64,000 bases of DNA from contig NZ_MDEN01000060.1 of assembly GCF_001705435.1 (NCBI RefSeq), positions 216,631-280,630 of the forward strand, read 5' to 3'. Made by a program: the position numbers and the translations under genes. Below, one piece after another: positions 36,392-46,374 of the stretch. Within the stretch, counting starts at the first letter, position 1, and every line of letters starts with the position of its first letter. The DNA comes from Pseudomonas graminis (GTDB taxonomy: Bacteria > Pseudomonadota > Gammaproteobacteria > Pseudomonadales > Pseudomonadaceae). Below the pieces are notes generated by a model, which did not search any database, was not told the origin of the DNA, and worked only from the letters and a program-made list of their open reading frames with translations.

Positions 36392-36892
36392 TCAGAAGAT
36401 CTCCTGGACGTTCAGGCCGCGTTTAGCGGCGATGGACTCAGGGGACTGCATGGTTTTCAAACCCTTGAACGTTGCGTGAACAACGTTGACCGGGTTAGTC
36501 GAACCGTAGCACTTGGCCAGAACGTTGTGGACGCCAGCAACTTCGAGGACGGCGCGCATTGCACCGCCAGCGATGATGCCAGTACCTTCCGACGCAGGCT
36601 GCATGTAAACCTTCGAAGCCCCATGAGCGGACTTGATGGCGTACTGCAGCGTAGTGCCGTTCAGATCAACCTGGATCATGTTGCGGCGAGCAGCTTCCAT
36701 TGCCTTCTGAATCGCGGCAGGCACTTCACGTGACTTACCACGGCCGAAGCCAACGCGCCCTTTACCATCACCAACCACGGTCAACGCGGTGAAAGTGAAG
36801 ATACGGCCGCCTTTAACGGTTTTTGCTACGCGATTAACTTGTACCAGCTTCTCGATGTAGCCTTCGTCGCGTTTTTGGTCGTTATTTGACAT
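36392..36892 (-). CDS. rpsE: 30S ribosomal protein S5
   Basis: 166 residues, lines the mRNA entry channel and affects accuracy. Conserved [21 protein letters not shown] double-stranded RNA-binding N domain and [34 protein letters not shown]. The spectinomycin loop VAKTVKGG is wild type. ATG 36892, three bases after rplR. Confidence 0.98.
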   Translation of the reverse strand: MSNNDQKRDEGYIEKLVQVNRVAKTVKGGRIFTFTALTVVGDGKGRVGFGRGKSREVPAAIQKAMEAARRNMIQVDLNGTTLQYAIKSAHGASKVYMQPASEGTGIIAGGAMRAVLEVAGVHNVLAKCYGSTNPVNVVHATFKGLKTMQSPESIAAKRGLNVQEIF

Positions 36893-36895
36893 AAC

Positions 36896-37246
36896 TTAGA
36901 ACTCCAGCCCGCCTTCACGAGCAGCATCAGCCAGCGCCTTAACGCGACCGTGGTACTTGAAGCCAGAACGATCAAAAGCCACTTTCGATACACCGGCGGC
37001 TTTCGCACGCTCAGCGATCAGCTGGCCAACTTTAGTGGCCGCGTCGATGTTGCCAGTGGCGCCATCACGCAGTTCTTTGTCCAAAGTCGAGGCGTTTGCC
37101 AAGACTTTGCTGCCGTCGGCCGAGATGACCTGGGCATAAATGTGCTGCGAAGAGCGGTACACGCAGAGACGCACGACTTCGAGTTCGTGCATTTTCAGGC
37201 GTGCTTTGCGAGCGCGACGCAGTCGGGTAACTTTTTTGACGGTCAT
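36896..37246 (-). CDS. rplR: 50S ribosomal protein L18
   Basis: 116 residues; binds 5S rRNA with L5 and L25. Basic N terminus ([37 protein letters not shown]) and C-terminal [28 protein letters not shown]. Ten bases after rplF. Confidence 0.98.
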   Translation of the reverse strand: MTVKKVTRLRRARKARLKMHELEVVRLCVYRSSQHIYAQVISADGSKVLANASTLDKELRDGATGNIDAATKVGQLIAERAKAAGVSKVAFDRSGFKYHGRVKALADAAREGGLEF

Positions 37247-37256
37247 TTGCTATGCC

Positions 37257-37790
37257 CTACTTCTTCTTGGCTTCTTTACGACGGACGACTTCGTCCGCGT
37301 AACGCACGCCTTTGCCTTTGTACGGCTCTGGACGGCGGAAGTCGCGGATCTCAGCGGCCACTTGACCAACCAACTGCTTGTCGATACCGCGGATGACGAT
37401 ATCGGTTTGGTTGGGAGTCTCAGCGGTGATGCCTTCCGGCAATTCGTAGTCCACTGGGTGCGAGAAGCCAAGGGCCAGGTTCAGCACCGTGCCTTTTGCT
37501 TGCGCTTTGTAACCAACACCGACCAGCTGGAGCTTGCGCTCAAAGCCTTGGCTTACGCCTTGGACCATGTTGTTTACCAACGCACGAGTGGTACCAGCCA
37601 TTGCGCGAGTTTGTTGATCGCCATTGCGAGCAGCAAAACGCAACTCACCGGCTGCTTCAACAATTTCAACGGCCGAATGAATGTTCAGGTCTAGAGTGCC
37701 CTTGGCACCCTTCACCGAAAGCTGCTGGCCGACGAGTTTAACTTCGACGCCTGCTGGCAACTTAACGGGGTTCTTAGCTACGCGTGACAT
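37257..37790 (-). CDS. rplF: 50S ribosomal protein L6
   Basis: 177 residues, two alpha/beta repeats at the base of the L7/L12 stalk. I start at ATG 37790 ([19 protein letters not shown]), the family N terminus; the frame is open upstream to 37856 but without homology. C-terminal [24 protein letters not shown] is typical. Confidence 0.98.
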   Translation of the reverse strand: MSRVAKNPVKLPAGVEVKLVGQQLSVKGAKGTLDLNIHSAVEIVEAAGELRFAARNGDQQTRAMAGTTRALVNNMVQGVSQGFERKLQLVGVGYKAQAKGTVLNLALGFSHPVDYELPEGITAETPNQTDIVIRGIDKQLVGQVAAEIRDFRRPEPYKGKGVRYADEVVRRKEAKKK

Positions 37791-37803
37791 GCTTATCCCC
37801 CCC

Positions 37804-38196
37804 TTAGAACACAGTGCAAAGCACTTCGCCGCCGACACCGGCAGCGCGCGCAGCACGATCCGTCATCACACCTTTGTTGGTGGAGACGATAGACACACCG
37901 AGGCCGCCACGAACTTTTGGCAACTCATCGACGGACTTGTACTGACGCAGGCCTGGACGGCTAACGCGCTTCACTTCTTCGATGACCGGACGGCCTTCGA
38001 AGTACTTCAGCTCGATGGATAGCAACGGCTTGGTTTCGCTGCTGATCTGATAACCCGCAATGTAACCTTCGTCCTTCAGGACTTTGGCTACAGCCACCTT
38101 CAACGTGGAGGATGGCATGCTTACGACGGGCTTTTCAGCCATCTGGGCATTACGGATACGAGTTAGCATGTCCGCTAACGGGTCCTGCATACTCAT
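37804..38196 (-). CDS. rpsH: 30S ribosomal protein S8
   Basis: 130 residues; binds 16S helix 21 and in E. coli represses the spc operon. [25 protein letters not shown] start and the rRNA-binding [27 protein letters not shown] end are normal. Unusually, a 214-base spacer with a promoter and hairpins precedes it, and the rest of the spc genes follow closely. Confidence 0.98.
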   Translation of the reverse strand: MSMQDPLADMLTRIRNAQMAEKPVVSMPSSTLKVAVAKVLKDEGYIAGYQISSETKPLLSIELKYFEGRPVIEEVKRVSRPGLRQYKSVDELPKVRGGLGVSIVSTNKGVMTDRAARAAGVGGEVLCTVF

Positions 38197-38215
38197 GGGC
38201 TAGACGCTCCTGATA

Positions 38216-38238
38216 CAAAAAAAATGAGCCTTACGGCT
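38216..38238 (-). other. Mini-hairpin plus T8 tract in the rpsH leader
   Basis: On the minus strand AGCC-GTAA-GGCT is followed by CA and eight T residues, 20-43 bases before the rpsH ATG. It looks like a weak intrinsic terminator or a translation control structure in the leader; the 4-bp stem is short. Confidence 0.4.
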
Positions 38239-38296
38239 ACAACCTATCGCCTTAAAATTTCGGGCACGTGCAAGCACGGGCTCTGGCGAGCCGGCA

Positions 38297-38325
38297 ATTC
38301 TAGGCGCACCCCAGAAATGAATCAA
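38297..38325 (-). promoter_or_regulatory. Internal spc-operon promoter before rpsH
   Basis: On the minus strand TTGATT (38320-38325), 17 bases, TAGAAT (38297-38302), then the GC-rich TGCCGGC. The -35 hexamer lies inside the 3' arm of the 13-bp hairpin at 38318-38347. Confidence 0.6.
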
Positions 38326-38347
38326 GCCCCAAAAGGGGCTTGATTCA
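38318..38347. repeat. 13-bp perfect inverted repeat between rpsN and rpsH
   Basis: TGAATCAAGCCCC - AAAA - GGGGCTTGATTCA. A very stable hairpin in the middle of the spc operon, 64 bases after rpsN. It has no T tract behind it on the coding (minus) strand, so it may be an RNA processing or pause signal. Confidence 0.75.
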
Positions 38348-38410
38348 AATTCAGGCTCTACGCCCATCGGTTCATGGTGATCACGATGGACGCAGTGCGA
38401 GAATAGCTGC

Positions 38411-38716
38411 TTACCAGCTGGCTTTAACCAGACCTGGTACGTCGCCACGCATTGCTGCTTGACGCAGCATGTTACGGCCGAGGCCGAACTTGCGATATAC
38501 GCCGTGCGGACGACCTGTCAGGCGGCAACGGTTACGCATGCGCGAGGCACTTGCGTCACGTGGTTGCTTCTGCAGTGCGACCGTTGCTTCCCAACGTGCT
38601 TCTGGACTTGCGTTCAGATCCACGATGATCGCTTTCAGCGCAGCACGCTTGGTAGCGTACTTGGCAACGGTGAGCTGACGCTTCAGCTCACGGTTTTTCA
38701 TGCTCTTCTTGGCCAT
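38411..38716 (-). CDS. rpsN: 30S ribosomal protein S14
   Basis: 101 residues, the long zinc-free form of S14: no CxxC pair, unlike the short zinc-binding type. [21 protein letters not shown] start and [38 protein letters not shown] end. ATG 38716 chosen at the family N terminus; the upstream open frame to 38758 has no match. Confidence 0.98.
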   Translation of the reverse strand: MAKKSMKNRELKRQLTVAKYATKRAALKAIIVDLNASPEARWEATVALQKQPRDASASRMRNRCRLTGRPHGVYRKFGLGRNMLRQAAMRGDVPGLVKASW

Positions 38717-38729
38717 GGTCCTACTCCAA

Positions 38730-39269
38730 TCAGTTGCGGAACGGGAACTTGAAAGCACGCAGCAATGCGCGACCTTCTTCGTCCGTACGAGCAGTGGTGG
38801 TCAGGGTAATGTCCAGACCGCGCAGGGCATCGATCTTGTCGTAGTCGATTTCCGGGAAAATGATCTGCTCTTTAACGCCCATGCTGTAGTTACCACGACC
38901 ATCGAAGGACTTGGCATTCAGGCCGCGGAAGTCGCGGACCCGAGGCAGGGAGATCGACAGCAGACGATCCAGGAATTCATACATACGCTCACGGCGCAGA
39001 GTCACTTTGACACCGATCGGCCAACCTTCACGGACTTTAAAGCCTGCGATAGATTTGCGAGCGTAAGTCACAACGACTTTTTGGCCGGTGATTTTTTCCA
39101 GGTCTGCAACAGCGTGCTCGATGACTTTCTTGTCACCGATCGCTTCGCCCAGACCCATGTTCAGGGTGATCTTGGTAACGCGTGGAACTTCCATCACGTT
39201 CGAAAGCTTAAGTTCTTCCTTAAGCTTCGGTGCGATTTCTTTCCAGTAAATCTCTTTTAGTCGTGCCAT
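38730..39269 (-). CDS. rplE: 50S ribosomal protein L5
   Basis: 179 residues, central protuberance, binds 5S rRNA and touches P-site t[23 protein letters not shown], then [26 protein letters not shown] and [23 protein letters not shown]. Twenty bases after rplX, 13 before rpsN. Confidence 0.98.
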   Translation of the reverse strand: MARLKEIYWKEIAPKLKEELKLSNVMEVPRVTKITLNMGLGEAIGDKKVIEHAVADLEKITGQKVVVTYARKSIAGFKVREGWPIGVKVTLRRERMYEFLDRLLSISLPRVRDFRGLNAKSFDGRGNYSMGVKEQIIFPEIDYDKIDALRGLDITLTTTARTDEEGRALLRAFKFPFRN

Positions 39270-39289
39270 GGTCTTCTACCTAGCAGTGT

Positions 39290-39604
39290 TCAAGCATCAA
39301 CCGCTTTTTGGGTCGACTTGAAGACACGAATTTTCTTGCCGTCTTCAACTTTGAAACCAACGCGATCAGCTTTGTTGGTTGCGCCGTTGAAAATGGCGAC
39401 GTTAGAAGCGTGCAGTGGCGCTTCTTTCTCGACGATACCGCCCTGTACGCCCGACATCGGGTTTGGCTTGGTATGACGCTTCACCAGGTTGATCCCACCA
39501 ACGACCAGACGGTCGTCAGCGAGAACCTTGAGCACCTTACCGCGCTTACCTTTGTCTTTGCCGGCGATCACGATGATCTCGTCGTCACGACGAATCTTTT
39601 GCAT
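39290..39604 (-). CDS. rplX: 50S ribosomal protein L24
   Basis: 104 residues, an early-assembly 23S rRNA binder. The N-terminal KOW motif is [52 protein letters not shown] follows. Between rplN and rplE. Confidence 0.98.
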   Translation of the reverse strand: MQKIRRDDEIIVIAGKDKGKRGKVLKVLADDRLVVGGINLVKRHTKPNPMSGVQGGIVEKEAPLHASNVAIFNGATNKADRVGFKVEDGKKIRVFKSTQKAVDA

Positions 39605-39615
39605 GTCGGATCTCC

Positions 39616-39984
39616 TTACAGCACTTCTGGGGCGAGCGAGACGATCTTCATGAACTTCTCAGTACGAAGTTCACGGGTCACTGGCCCAAAGATACGGGTG
39701 CCGATCGGCTCTTGCTTGTTGTTCAACAGAACAGCAGCGTTGCCATCAAAGCGGATGATGGAGCCGTCTGCGCGACGAACACCGTGGCGAGTGCGGACTA
39801 CTACGGCAGTCATCACTTGGCCTTTCTTCACCTTACCGCGCGGAATTGCTTCCTTGACGGTAACTTTGATGATGTCACCGATACCAGCGTAACGACGATG
39901 AGAGCCACCAAGCACCTTGATGCACATAACGCGGCGTGCGCCGCTGTTATCGGCCACATCGAGCATGGATTGAGTCTGAATCAT
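39616..39984 (-). CDS. rplN: 50S ribosomal protein L14
   Basis: 122 residues, forms bridges to the 30S subunit. [46 protein letters not shown] is almost invariant across bacteria. First gene of the spc segment after rpsQ, 23 bases downstream of it. Confidence 0.98.
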   Translation of the reverse strand: MIQTQSMLDVADNSGARRVMCIKVLGGSHRRYAGIGDIIKVTVKEAIPRGKVKKGQVMTAVVVRTRHGVRRADGSIIRFDGNAAVLLNNKQEPIGTRIFGPVTRELRTEKFMKIVSLAPEVL

Positions 39985-40007
39985 ATAATTTCTCCGACCC
40001 CTAGCCC

Positions 40008-40274
40008 TTAGACTTCCACAGCGCGTTCGAGAACATCAACCAGCGCCCAAGATTTAGTCTTGGCCATCGGACGAGTTTCACGAATAGTGACCTTGTCGCC
40101 GATGTGGCACTGATTGGTTTCGTCGTGCGCGTGCAGCTTAGTCGAACGCTTAACGTATTTACCGTAGATTGGGTGCTTGACGCGACGCTCGATCAGTACG
40201 GTGATGGTCTTGTCCATCTTGTCGCTGACGACACGGCCAGTCAGCGTACGGACGGTTTTTTCGGCTTCAGCCAT
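40008..40274 (-). CDS. rpsQ: 30S ribosomal protein S17
   Basis: 88 residues, OB-fold 16S rRNA binder. [45 protein letters not shown] and [15 protein letters not shown] end ([20 protein letters not shown]). Two bases after rpmC; last gene of the S10 block. Confidence 0.98.
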   Translation of the reverse strand: MAEAEKTVRTLTGRVVSDKMDKTITVLIERRVKHPIYGKYVKRSTKLHAHDETNQCHIGDKVTIRETRPMAKTKSWALVDVLERAVEV

Positions 40275-40276
40275 GA

Positions 40277-40468
40277 TTACTTACCTGCCTGCTGGTTGAG
40301 CACAGTCTTCACGCGAGCGATGTCACGCTTAACTTGCGAGAGCAGGTGAGACTGCCCCAACTGGCCAGTTGCTTTCTGCATGCGCAGATTGAACTGGTCG
40401 CGCAGCAAGCCGAGCAGTTGCTCGTTCAGTTGCTGTGCTGATTTTTCACGAAGTTCATTCGCTTTCAT
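40277..40468 (-). CDS. rpmC: 50S ribosomal protein L29
   Basis: 63 residues, two-helix protein near the exit tunnel that helps dock trigger factor and [23 protein letters not shown]; ends [19 protein letters not shown] use ATG 40468, which shares one base with the rplP stop; a GTG one codon upstream would give GTGA overlap. Confidence 0.96.
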
Positions 40469-40881
40469 CACATCACCGTCCGCTTAACAAAGGAGGTGGC
40501 GAGCGGCAGCTTTGCAGCAGCCAGGGCGAAAGCCTCACGCGCCAACTCTTCGGAAACACCCTCGATTTCATACAGGACTTTGCCTGGCTGAATCTGGGCA
40601 ACCCAGTACTCCACGTTACCCTTACCTTTACCCATCCGAACTTCGAGGGGCTTTTTGGTAACAGGCTTGTCCGGGAATACACGGATCCAGATCTTGCCGC
40701 CACGTTTAACGTGACGGGTCAGTGCGCGACGCGCTGACTCGATCTGACGAGCGGTGAGACGACCACGAGCAACAGACTTCAGCGCGAACTCGCCGAAGCT
40801 GACTTTGCTACCGCGCAGTGCCAGACCACGGTTGTGGCCGGTCATCTGCTTGCGGAACTTCGTACGCTTAGGTTGCAACAT
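40468..40881 (-). CDS. rplP: 50S ribosomal protein L16
   Basis: 137 residues, beside the A site and peptidyl transferase centre. [32 protein letters not shown] start, ITARQIE-like motif [39 protein letters not shown]. Between rpsC and rpmC. Confidence 0.98.
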
Positions 40882-40893
40882 TTGGCGTACCCC

Positions 40894-41580
40894 TTACTTA
40901 GCAGCTTTTTTACGAGGCGCTGGTGCTTGCGGCTTCAGCTCTTCTTGGCGACCACCAATTACTTCGCCTTTGAAGATCCAAACCTTTACACCGATCACAC
41001 CATAAGTGGTGTGAGCTTCGTAGTTGGCATAGTCGATGTCGGCACGCAGGGTGTGCAAAGGCACACGACCTTCGCGATACCATTCAGTACGTGCAATTTC
41101 AGCACCGCCGAGACGACCGCTCACTTGGATTTTGATGCCTTTGGCACCAATGCGCATGGCGTTCTGCACTGCGCGCTTCATAGCGCGACGGAACATTACA
41201 CGACGCTCCAGCTGCTGAGCTACGCTCTGCGCAACCAGCATACCGTCGAGCTCCGGCTTACGGATCTCTTCGATATTGATGTGCACAGGCACACCCATTT
41301 GCTTGGTCAGGTCCTGACGCAGTTTCTCAACATCTTCACCTTTCTTCCCGATAACGATACCTGGACGAGCGGTGTGGATGGTGATGCGTGCAGTCTGCGC
41401 CGGACGATGGATATCGATACGGCTTACGGACGCGCTTTTTAGTTTGTCTTGGAGATACTCTCGCACCTTCAGATCAGCGAACAAATAGTCCGCATAAGTC
41501 CGACCGTCTGCGTACCAGACGGAGGTGTGCTCCTTGACGATTCCCAGGCGAATGCCAATGGGATGTACTTTCTGACCCAT
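40894..41580 (-). CDS. rpsC: 30S ribosomal protein S3
   Basis: 228 residues, lines the mRNA entry tunnel and has unwinding activity with S4 and S5. [26 protein letters not shown] start, type II KH domain [21 protein letters not shown]-terminal [20 protein letters not shown] 41580 chosen at the family N terminus; the open frame upstream has no homology. Confidence 0.98.
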
Positions 41581-41593
41581 CTCTTCGACTCCG

Positions 41594-41926
41594 TTACTTG
41601 TCAGCAACCTTGACAGTGATATGGCAAGACCGCTTGACGATGCGATCAGCACGGCCTTTGGCACGTGGCATGATTCGCTTCAGCGAACGCCCTTCGTTGA
41701 CGAAAACGGTGGAGACCTTAAGGTCATCAACGTCTGCGCCTTCGTTATGCTCGGCGTTGGCTACGGCCGACTCCAGCACTTTCTTCATGATCTCGGCGGC
41801 TTTCTTACTGCTGAAAGCCAACAGGTTGAGCGCTTCGCCCACCTTCTTCCCGCGGATCTGGTCGGCGACCAAGCGGGCTTTCTGGGCGGAGATTCGAGCG
41901 CCCGACAACTTAGCGGCTACTTCCAT
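41594..41926 (-). CDS. rplV: 50S ribosomal protein L22
   Basis: 110 residues; its long hairpin lines the exit tunnel. [59 protein letters not shown], and the tunnel loop [22 protein letters not shown], with no macrolide-resistance deletion visible. Confidence 0.98.
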
Positions 41927-41939
41927 CGTTCCTTACCCC

Positions 41940-42215
41940 TTAACGCTTGGCTTTCTTGTCTGCCACGTGCCCACGATAAGTGCGGGTACCGGCAAACTCG
42001 CCTAGTTTGTGGCCGACCATGTCTTCGTTCACGAGAACAGGAACATGCTGACGACCGTTATGCACAGCAATGGTCAAACCGACCATTTGTGGCAGGATCA
42101 TAGAACGGCGCGACCAGGTCTTAACTGGTTTGCGATCGTTCTTTTCCGCCGCCACTTCGATCTTCTTCAGTAGGTGAAGATCAATAAAAGGACCTTTTTT
42201 CAGAGAACGTGGCAC
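41940..42215 (-). CDS. rpsS: 30S ribosomal protein S19
   Basis: 91 residues, 30S head protein paired with S13. [72 protein letters not shown]. Between rplB and rplV. Confidence 0.98.
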   Translation of the reverse strand: MPRSLKKGPFIDLHLLKKIEVAAEKNDRKPVKTWSRRSMILPQMVGLTIAVHNGRQHVPVLVNEDMVGHKLGEFAGTRTYRGHVADKKAKR

Positions 42216-42231
42216 TGTCGTATCCCTCTAT

Positions 42232-43056
42232 TTACTTGCGACGACGGACGATCATTTTGTCGGTACGCTTATTACCACGAGTCTTCGCGCCCTTAGTCGG
42301 GAAGCCCCACGGCGATACCGGATGACGACCACCAGAGGTACGACCTTCACCACCACCATGTGGGTGGTCAACCGGGTTCATGGCAACACCACGAACGGTT
42401 GGGCGAACGCCACGCCAGCGTTTGGCACCAGCTTTACCCAGCGAACGCAGGCTGTGCTCGGAGTTCGAGACCTCGCCCAGAGTCGCACGGCATTCAGCCA
42501 GAACTTTACGCATCTCACCGGAGCGAAGACGCAGGGTCACGTAGACACCTTCACGAGCGATCAGCTGTGCAGATGCACCAGCGGAACGAGCGATCTGGGC
42601 ACCTTTACCCGGCTTCAATTCGATGCCGTGAACGGTAGAACCCACTGGAATGTTGCGCAGCTGCAGAGCGTTGCCTGGCTTGATTGGAGCCAGAGCGCCT
42701 GCGATCAGCTGGTCGCCAGCACTCACGCCTTTAGGCGCGATGATGTAACGACGCTCGCCGTCTGCGTACAGCAGCAGTGCGATGTGAGCAGTACGGTTTG
42801 GATCGTATTCAATACGCTCGACGGTGGCAGAAATGCCATCCTTGTCGTTGCGACGGAAATCGACCAGACGATAATGCTGCTTATGACCACCACCGATGTG
42901 ACGAGTAGTGATGCGGCCATTGTTGTTACGACCACCAGTCTTCGATTTTTTCTCGAGCAGCGGTGCGTGAGGAGCGCCTTTGTGCAGCTCCTGGTTGACC
43001 ACCTTGACCACAAAACGGCGGCCAGGGGAAGTCGGTTTGCATTTAACGATTGCCAT
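42232..43056 (-). CDS. rplB: 50S ribosomal protein L2
   Basis: 274 residues, needed for subunit joining and peptidyl transferase centre shape. The N half contains [25 protein letters not shown]; the C-terminal signature [30 protein letters not shown] holds the conserved His near the catalytic centre. Fifteen bases after rplW. Confidence 0.99.
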   Translation of the reverse strand: MAIVKCKPTSPGRRFVVKVVNQELHKGAPHAPLLEKKSKTGGRNNNGRITTRHIGGGHKQHYRLVDFRRNDKDGISATVERIEYDPNRTAHIALLLYADGERRYIIAPKGVSAGDQLIAGALAPIKPGNALQLRNIPVGSTVHGIELKPGKGAQIARSAGASAQLIAREGVYVTLRLRSGEMRKVLAECRATLGEVSNSEHSLRSLGKAGAKRWRGVRPTVRGVAMNPVDHPHGGGEGRTSGGRHPVSPWGFPTKGAKTRGNKRTDKMIVRRRK

Positions 43057-43070
43057 GATGCACCCCTTCC

Positions 43071-43370
43071 TTACTCAGCACTGCTGCTGAAATCGAGATC
43101 TTGGCCTGGCTGAAGGGAGATAACTGCCTTCTTCCAGTCATTACGCTTGCCCAGACCGCGAGCAGTGCGCTTGGTCTTACCCATAACATTCAGGGTAGTG
43201 ACACGCTCTACTTTCACGCTGAACAGGCTTTCGACGGCCTTCTTGATTTCCAGCTTGGTTGCATCAGTAGCAACCTTGAAAACGAACTGACCTTTTTTGT
43301 CTGCCAGAACCGTAGCCTTCTCGGAAACGTGCGGGCCAAGCAGAACTTTAAATACGCGTTCCTGGTTCAT
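43071..43370 (-). CDS. rplW: 50S ribosomal protein L23
   Basis: 99 residues, docking site for trigger factor and SRP at the tunnel exit. [56 protein letters not shown] is standard. Overlaps the rplD stop by four bases (ATGA). Confidence 0.98.
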   Translation of the reverse strand: MNQERVFKVLLGPHVSEKATVLADKKGQFVFKVATDATKLEIKKAVESLFSVKVERVTTLNVMGKTKRTARGLGKRNDWKKAVISLQPGQDLDFSSSAE

Positions 43371-43969
43371 CCCAGCAGCTCCTCGAATTTCTTCACGGCC
43401 GACACAGTGATCAACACTTTGTCGTATGCGATCAGACTAACTGGATCGGAACCTTGAACATCACGCACATCAACGTGCGGCAGGTTACGAGCAGCCAGGT
43501 ACAGGTTCTGATCAACAGCGTCCGACACGATCAAAACGTCGGTCAGGCTCATGTCGCTCAGCTTGCCCAGCAGATCTTTGGTTTTCGGCGATTCAACAGC
43601 GAAATCCTGAACCACGACCAGACGATCAGTGCGAACCAGTTCAGCAAGGATGGAGCGCAGTGCAGCGCGATACATCTTCTTGTTGAGCTTCTGAGAATGA
43701 TCCTGAGGACGTGCTGCGAAAGTGGTACCGCCGCCGCGCCAGATCGGGCTACGGATAGTACCGGCACGAGCACGGCCAGTACCCTTTTGACGCCAAGGGC
43801 GCTTACCGCCACCGGATACGTCAGAACGGGTCTTTTGCTGCTTGCTGCCCTGACGACCGCCAGCCATGTAGGCCACGACTGCCTGGTGAACCAGCGTCTC
43901 GTTGAATTCGCCGCCAAATGTCAGTTCGGAAACTTCGATCGCTTGGGCGTCATTTACATTTAATTGCAT
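43367..43969 (-). CDS. rplD: 50S ribosomal protein L4
   Basis: 200 residues; tunnel protein, and in E. coli the autorepressor of the S10 operon. [53 protein letters not shown] is the conserved extended loop. The S10 leader here is too short for the E. coli-type L4 target (see rpsJ promoter). Confidence 0.98.
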   Translation of the reverse strand: MQLNVNDAQAIEVSELTFGGEFNETLVHQAVVAYMAGGRQGSKQQKTRSDVSGGGKRPWRQKGTGRARAGTIRSPIWRGGGTTFAARPQDHSQKLNKKMYRAALRSILAELVRTDRLVVVQDFAVESPKTKDLLGKLSDMSLTDVLIVSDAVDQNLYLAARNLPHVDVRDVQGSDPVSLIAYDKVLITVSAVKKFEELLG

Positions 43970-43981
43970 GTCAGCTTCCCC

Positions 43982-44617
43982 TTAACCGCGAGCCTTGGCT
44001 GCTGGACGTACAACCACATTGCCGCCAGTAGCGCCAGGAACAGCACCCTTGACCAACAACAGATTGCGTTCAGCGTCCACGCGCACTACTTCCAGGGACT
44101 GCACGGTCACGCGCTCAGCGCCCATATGACCGGACATTTTTTTGCCCTTGAATACACGACCAGGAGTCTGGCACTGGCCGATAGAGCCCGGGACGCGGTG
44201 GGACACGGAGTTACCGTGAGTATTATCTTGGCCACGGAAATTGTGGCGCTTGATAGTACCTTGGAAGCCTTTACCTTTGGACTGACCGGTAACATCTACC
44301 ATCTGGCCAGCAGCAAAGATTTCTGCATTGATCAGATCGCCAGCCTTGTATTCGCCTTCTTCAAGACGGAATTCCAAGACAGTACGACCAGCGGCAACGT
44401 TCGCCTTAGCGAAGTGACCTGCTTGAGCAGCAGTCACACGGGAAGCACGACGCACGCCGACAGTGACTTGCACTGCACGATAGCCATCGACTTCTTCGGT
44501 TTTGAACTGGGTGACGCGATTCGGCTCGATCTCAATGACCGTAACCGGAATGGAGACACCTTCTTCGGTGAAAATACGGGTCATACCGCATTTACGACCG
44601 ACTACACCAATAGTCAT
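43982..44617 (-). CDS. rplC: 50S ribosomal protein L3
   Basis: 211 residues, reaches into the peptidyl transferase centre. [20 protein letters not shown] start, [56 protein letters not shown] core. The glutamine in the GQDNTHG area is the usual PrmB methylation site in proteobacteria. ATG 44617 chosen at the family start. Confidence 0.98.
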   Translation of the reverse strand: MTIGVVGRKCGMTRIFTEEGVSIPVTVIEIEPNRVTQFKTEEVDGYRAVQVTVGVRRASRVTAAQAGHFAKANVAAGRTVLEFRLEEGEYKAGDLINAEIFAAGQMVDVTGQSKGKGFQGTIKRHNFRGQDNTHGNSVSHRVPGSIGQCQTPGRVFKGKKMSGHMGAERVTVQSLEVVRVDAERNLLLVKGAVPGATGGNVVVRPAAKARG

Positions 44618-44698
44618 GTTGTAAACCTCATGAGTGTACGGGGCTTTCACCCGCTATGGCCGCCCATTTCAGAGCGTTACACGACCAAGACCCGAGTC

Positions 44699-45010
44699 TT
44701 AGCCGAGGCTGATCTGTACTTCCACACCTGCCGCAAGATCAAGCTTCATCAGCGCATCAACGGTTTTATCCGTTGGCTGGACAATGTCCAGAACACGCTT
44801 ATGAGTACGGATCTCGTACTGGTCGCGCGCGTCTTTGTTGACGTGCGGAGAAACCAGAACGGTGAACCGCTCTTTACGGGTAGGGAGTGGAATCGGACCA
44901 CGCACTTGAGCACCAGTACGTTTCGCGGTTTCCACGATTTCCTGGGTGGATTGGTCGATCAGGCGATGGTCAAAAGCCTTCAACCTGATACGGATTTGCT
45001 GATTTTGCAT
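44699..45010 (-). CDS. rpsJ: 30S ribosomal protein S10 (NusE)
   Basis: 103 residues, 30S head protein that also acts as NusE with NusB in antitermination. [67 protein letters not shown] is nearly invariant. First gene of the S10 operon; 81 bases separate it from rplC, and a strong promoter lies 62-90 bases upstream. Confidence 0.99.
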
Positions 45011-45071
45011 TGGATTTCAGACTCCAGGCTACTTCCCACCGAGCGCAATACGCCCGTTTAAAGGAGGCGCA

Positions 45072-45100
45072 ATTCTATAGACGAGCTAACAGGGTGTCAA
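45072..45100 (-). promoter_or_regulatory. Strong S10 operon promoter
   Basis: On the minus strand a consensus TTGACA (45095-45100), 17-base spacer, TAGAAT (45072-45077), followed by the GC-rich TGCGCCTCC. The predicted leader before rpsJ is only about 55 bases, and it contains AAGGAGG-like sequence at 45061-45067 on the plus strand only, so no long leader is possible. Confidence 0.85.
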
Positions 45101-45106
45101 CCCAAT

Positions 45107-45135
45107 AAAAAAGCCCCCGCAAGCGGGGGCTCTTT
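45107..45135 (-). terminator. Terminator after tuf
   Basis: On the minus strand GCCCCCGC - TT - GCGGGGGC followed by TTTTTT, 14 bases after the tuf stop and directly before the S10 promoter. It separates the str and S10 operons. A 5' A tract gives symmetry. Confidence 0.95.
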
Positions 45136-45149
45136 TTGAAGATCATCGC

Positions 45150-46343
45150 TTACGCGATGATTTTGGCTACGACGCCAGCGCCGACGGTACGACCGCCTTC
45201 ACGGATAGCGAAACGCAGACCGTCTTCCATTGCGATTGGCTTGATCAGGGTAACGGAAACTTTCACGTTATCACCTGGCATAACCATCTCAACGCCTTCC
45301 GGCAGTTCGCAGCTACCAGTTACGTCGGTAGTACGGAAATAGAACTGTGGACGGTAGCCTTTGAAGAAAGGAGTGTGACGACCGCCTTCTTCTTTGCTCA
45401 GAACGTAGATTTCAGCTTCGAACTGAGTGTGAGGCTTGACGGTACCTGGCTTGACCAGAACCTGACCACGCTCAACGTCGTCACGCTTGGTGCCGCGCAA
45501 CAGAACGCCGCAGTTCTCGCCAGCACGACCTTCGTCGAGCAGCTTACGGAACATTTCAACACCGGTGCAGGTGGTGACGGTAGTGTCACGCAGACCAACG
45601 ATTTCCAGTGGATCTTGAACCTTGACGATACCGCGCTCAACACGACCAGTCACAACAGTACCGCGACCAGAGATCGAGAATACGTCTTCGATTGGCATCA
45701 GGAACGGCTTGTCGACAGCACGCTCTGGCTGAGGGATGTAGCTGTCCAGAGTTTCAACCAACTTCTTGACGGCAGTGGTGCCCATCTCGTTGTCGTCTTT
45801 GCCTTCCAACGCCATACGGGCGGAGCCGATGATGATTGGAGTGTCGTCACCTGGGAAGTCGTAAGTGCTCAGCAGATCGCGCACTTCCATCTCAACCAGT
45901 TCCAGCAGCTCAGCGTCGTCTACCAGGTCAGCCTTGTTCAGGAAGACCACGATATACGGAACGCCTACCTGACGGGACAGCAGGATGTGCTCACGAGTCT
46001 GTGGCATCGGACCATCAGCAGCCGAACAAACCAGGATAGCGCCGTCCATCTGGGCAGCACCGGTGATCATGTTCTTGACGTAGTCAGCGTGACCCGGGCA
46101 GTCAACGTGTGCGTAGTGACGTACAGACGAGTTGTACTCAACGTGAGCAGTGTTGATGGTGATACCGCGAGCCTTCTCTTCTGGTGCGCTGTCGATCTTA
46201 TCGAAGTCAACACGAGCCGAACCGAAGACTTCGGAGCAGACGCGAGTCAGAGCAGCGGTCAGCGTGGTTTTACCATGGTCAACGTGACCGATGGTGCCAA
46301 CGTTGACGTGCGGAAGGGAACGATCAAATTTTTCTTTAGCCAC
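45150..46343 (-). CDS. tuf: Elongation factor Tu
   Basis: 397 residues; GTPase that brings aminoacyl-tRNA to the ribosome. P-loop GHVDHGKTT, switch [36 protein letters not shown] and the C-terminal domains [18 protein letters not shown] and [19 protein letters not shown] start at 46343, as in E. coli tufA. The only tuf gene in this window: the second copy expected between tRNA-Thr and tRNA-Trp is missing. Confidence 0.98.
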   Translation of the reverse strand: MAKEKFDRSLPHVNVGTIGHVDHGKTTLTAALTRVCSEVFGSARVDFDKIDSAPEEKARGITINTAHVEYNSSVRHYAHVDCPGHADYVKNMITGAAQMDGAILVCSAADGPMPQTREHILLSRQVGVPYIVVFLNKADLVDDAELLELVEMEVRDLLSTYDFPGDDTPIIIGSARMALEGKDDNEMGTTAVKKLVETLDSYIPQPERAVDKPFLMPIEDVFSISGRGTVVTGRVERGIVKVQDPLEIVGLRDTTVTTCTGVEMFRKLLDEGRAGENCGVLLRGTKRDDVERGQVLVKPGTVKPHTQFEAEIYVLSKEEGGRHTPFFKGYRPQFYFRTTDVTGSCELPEGVEMVMPGDNVKVSVTLIKPIAMEDGLRFAIREGGRTVGAGVVAKIIA

Positions 46344-46374
46344 GACAAATAACTCCTAGCCTAAAGGCGCTGAA

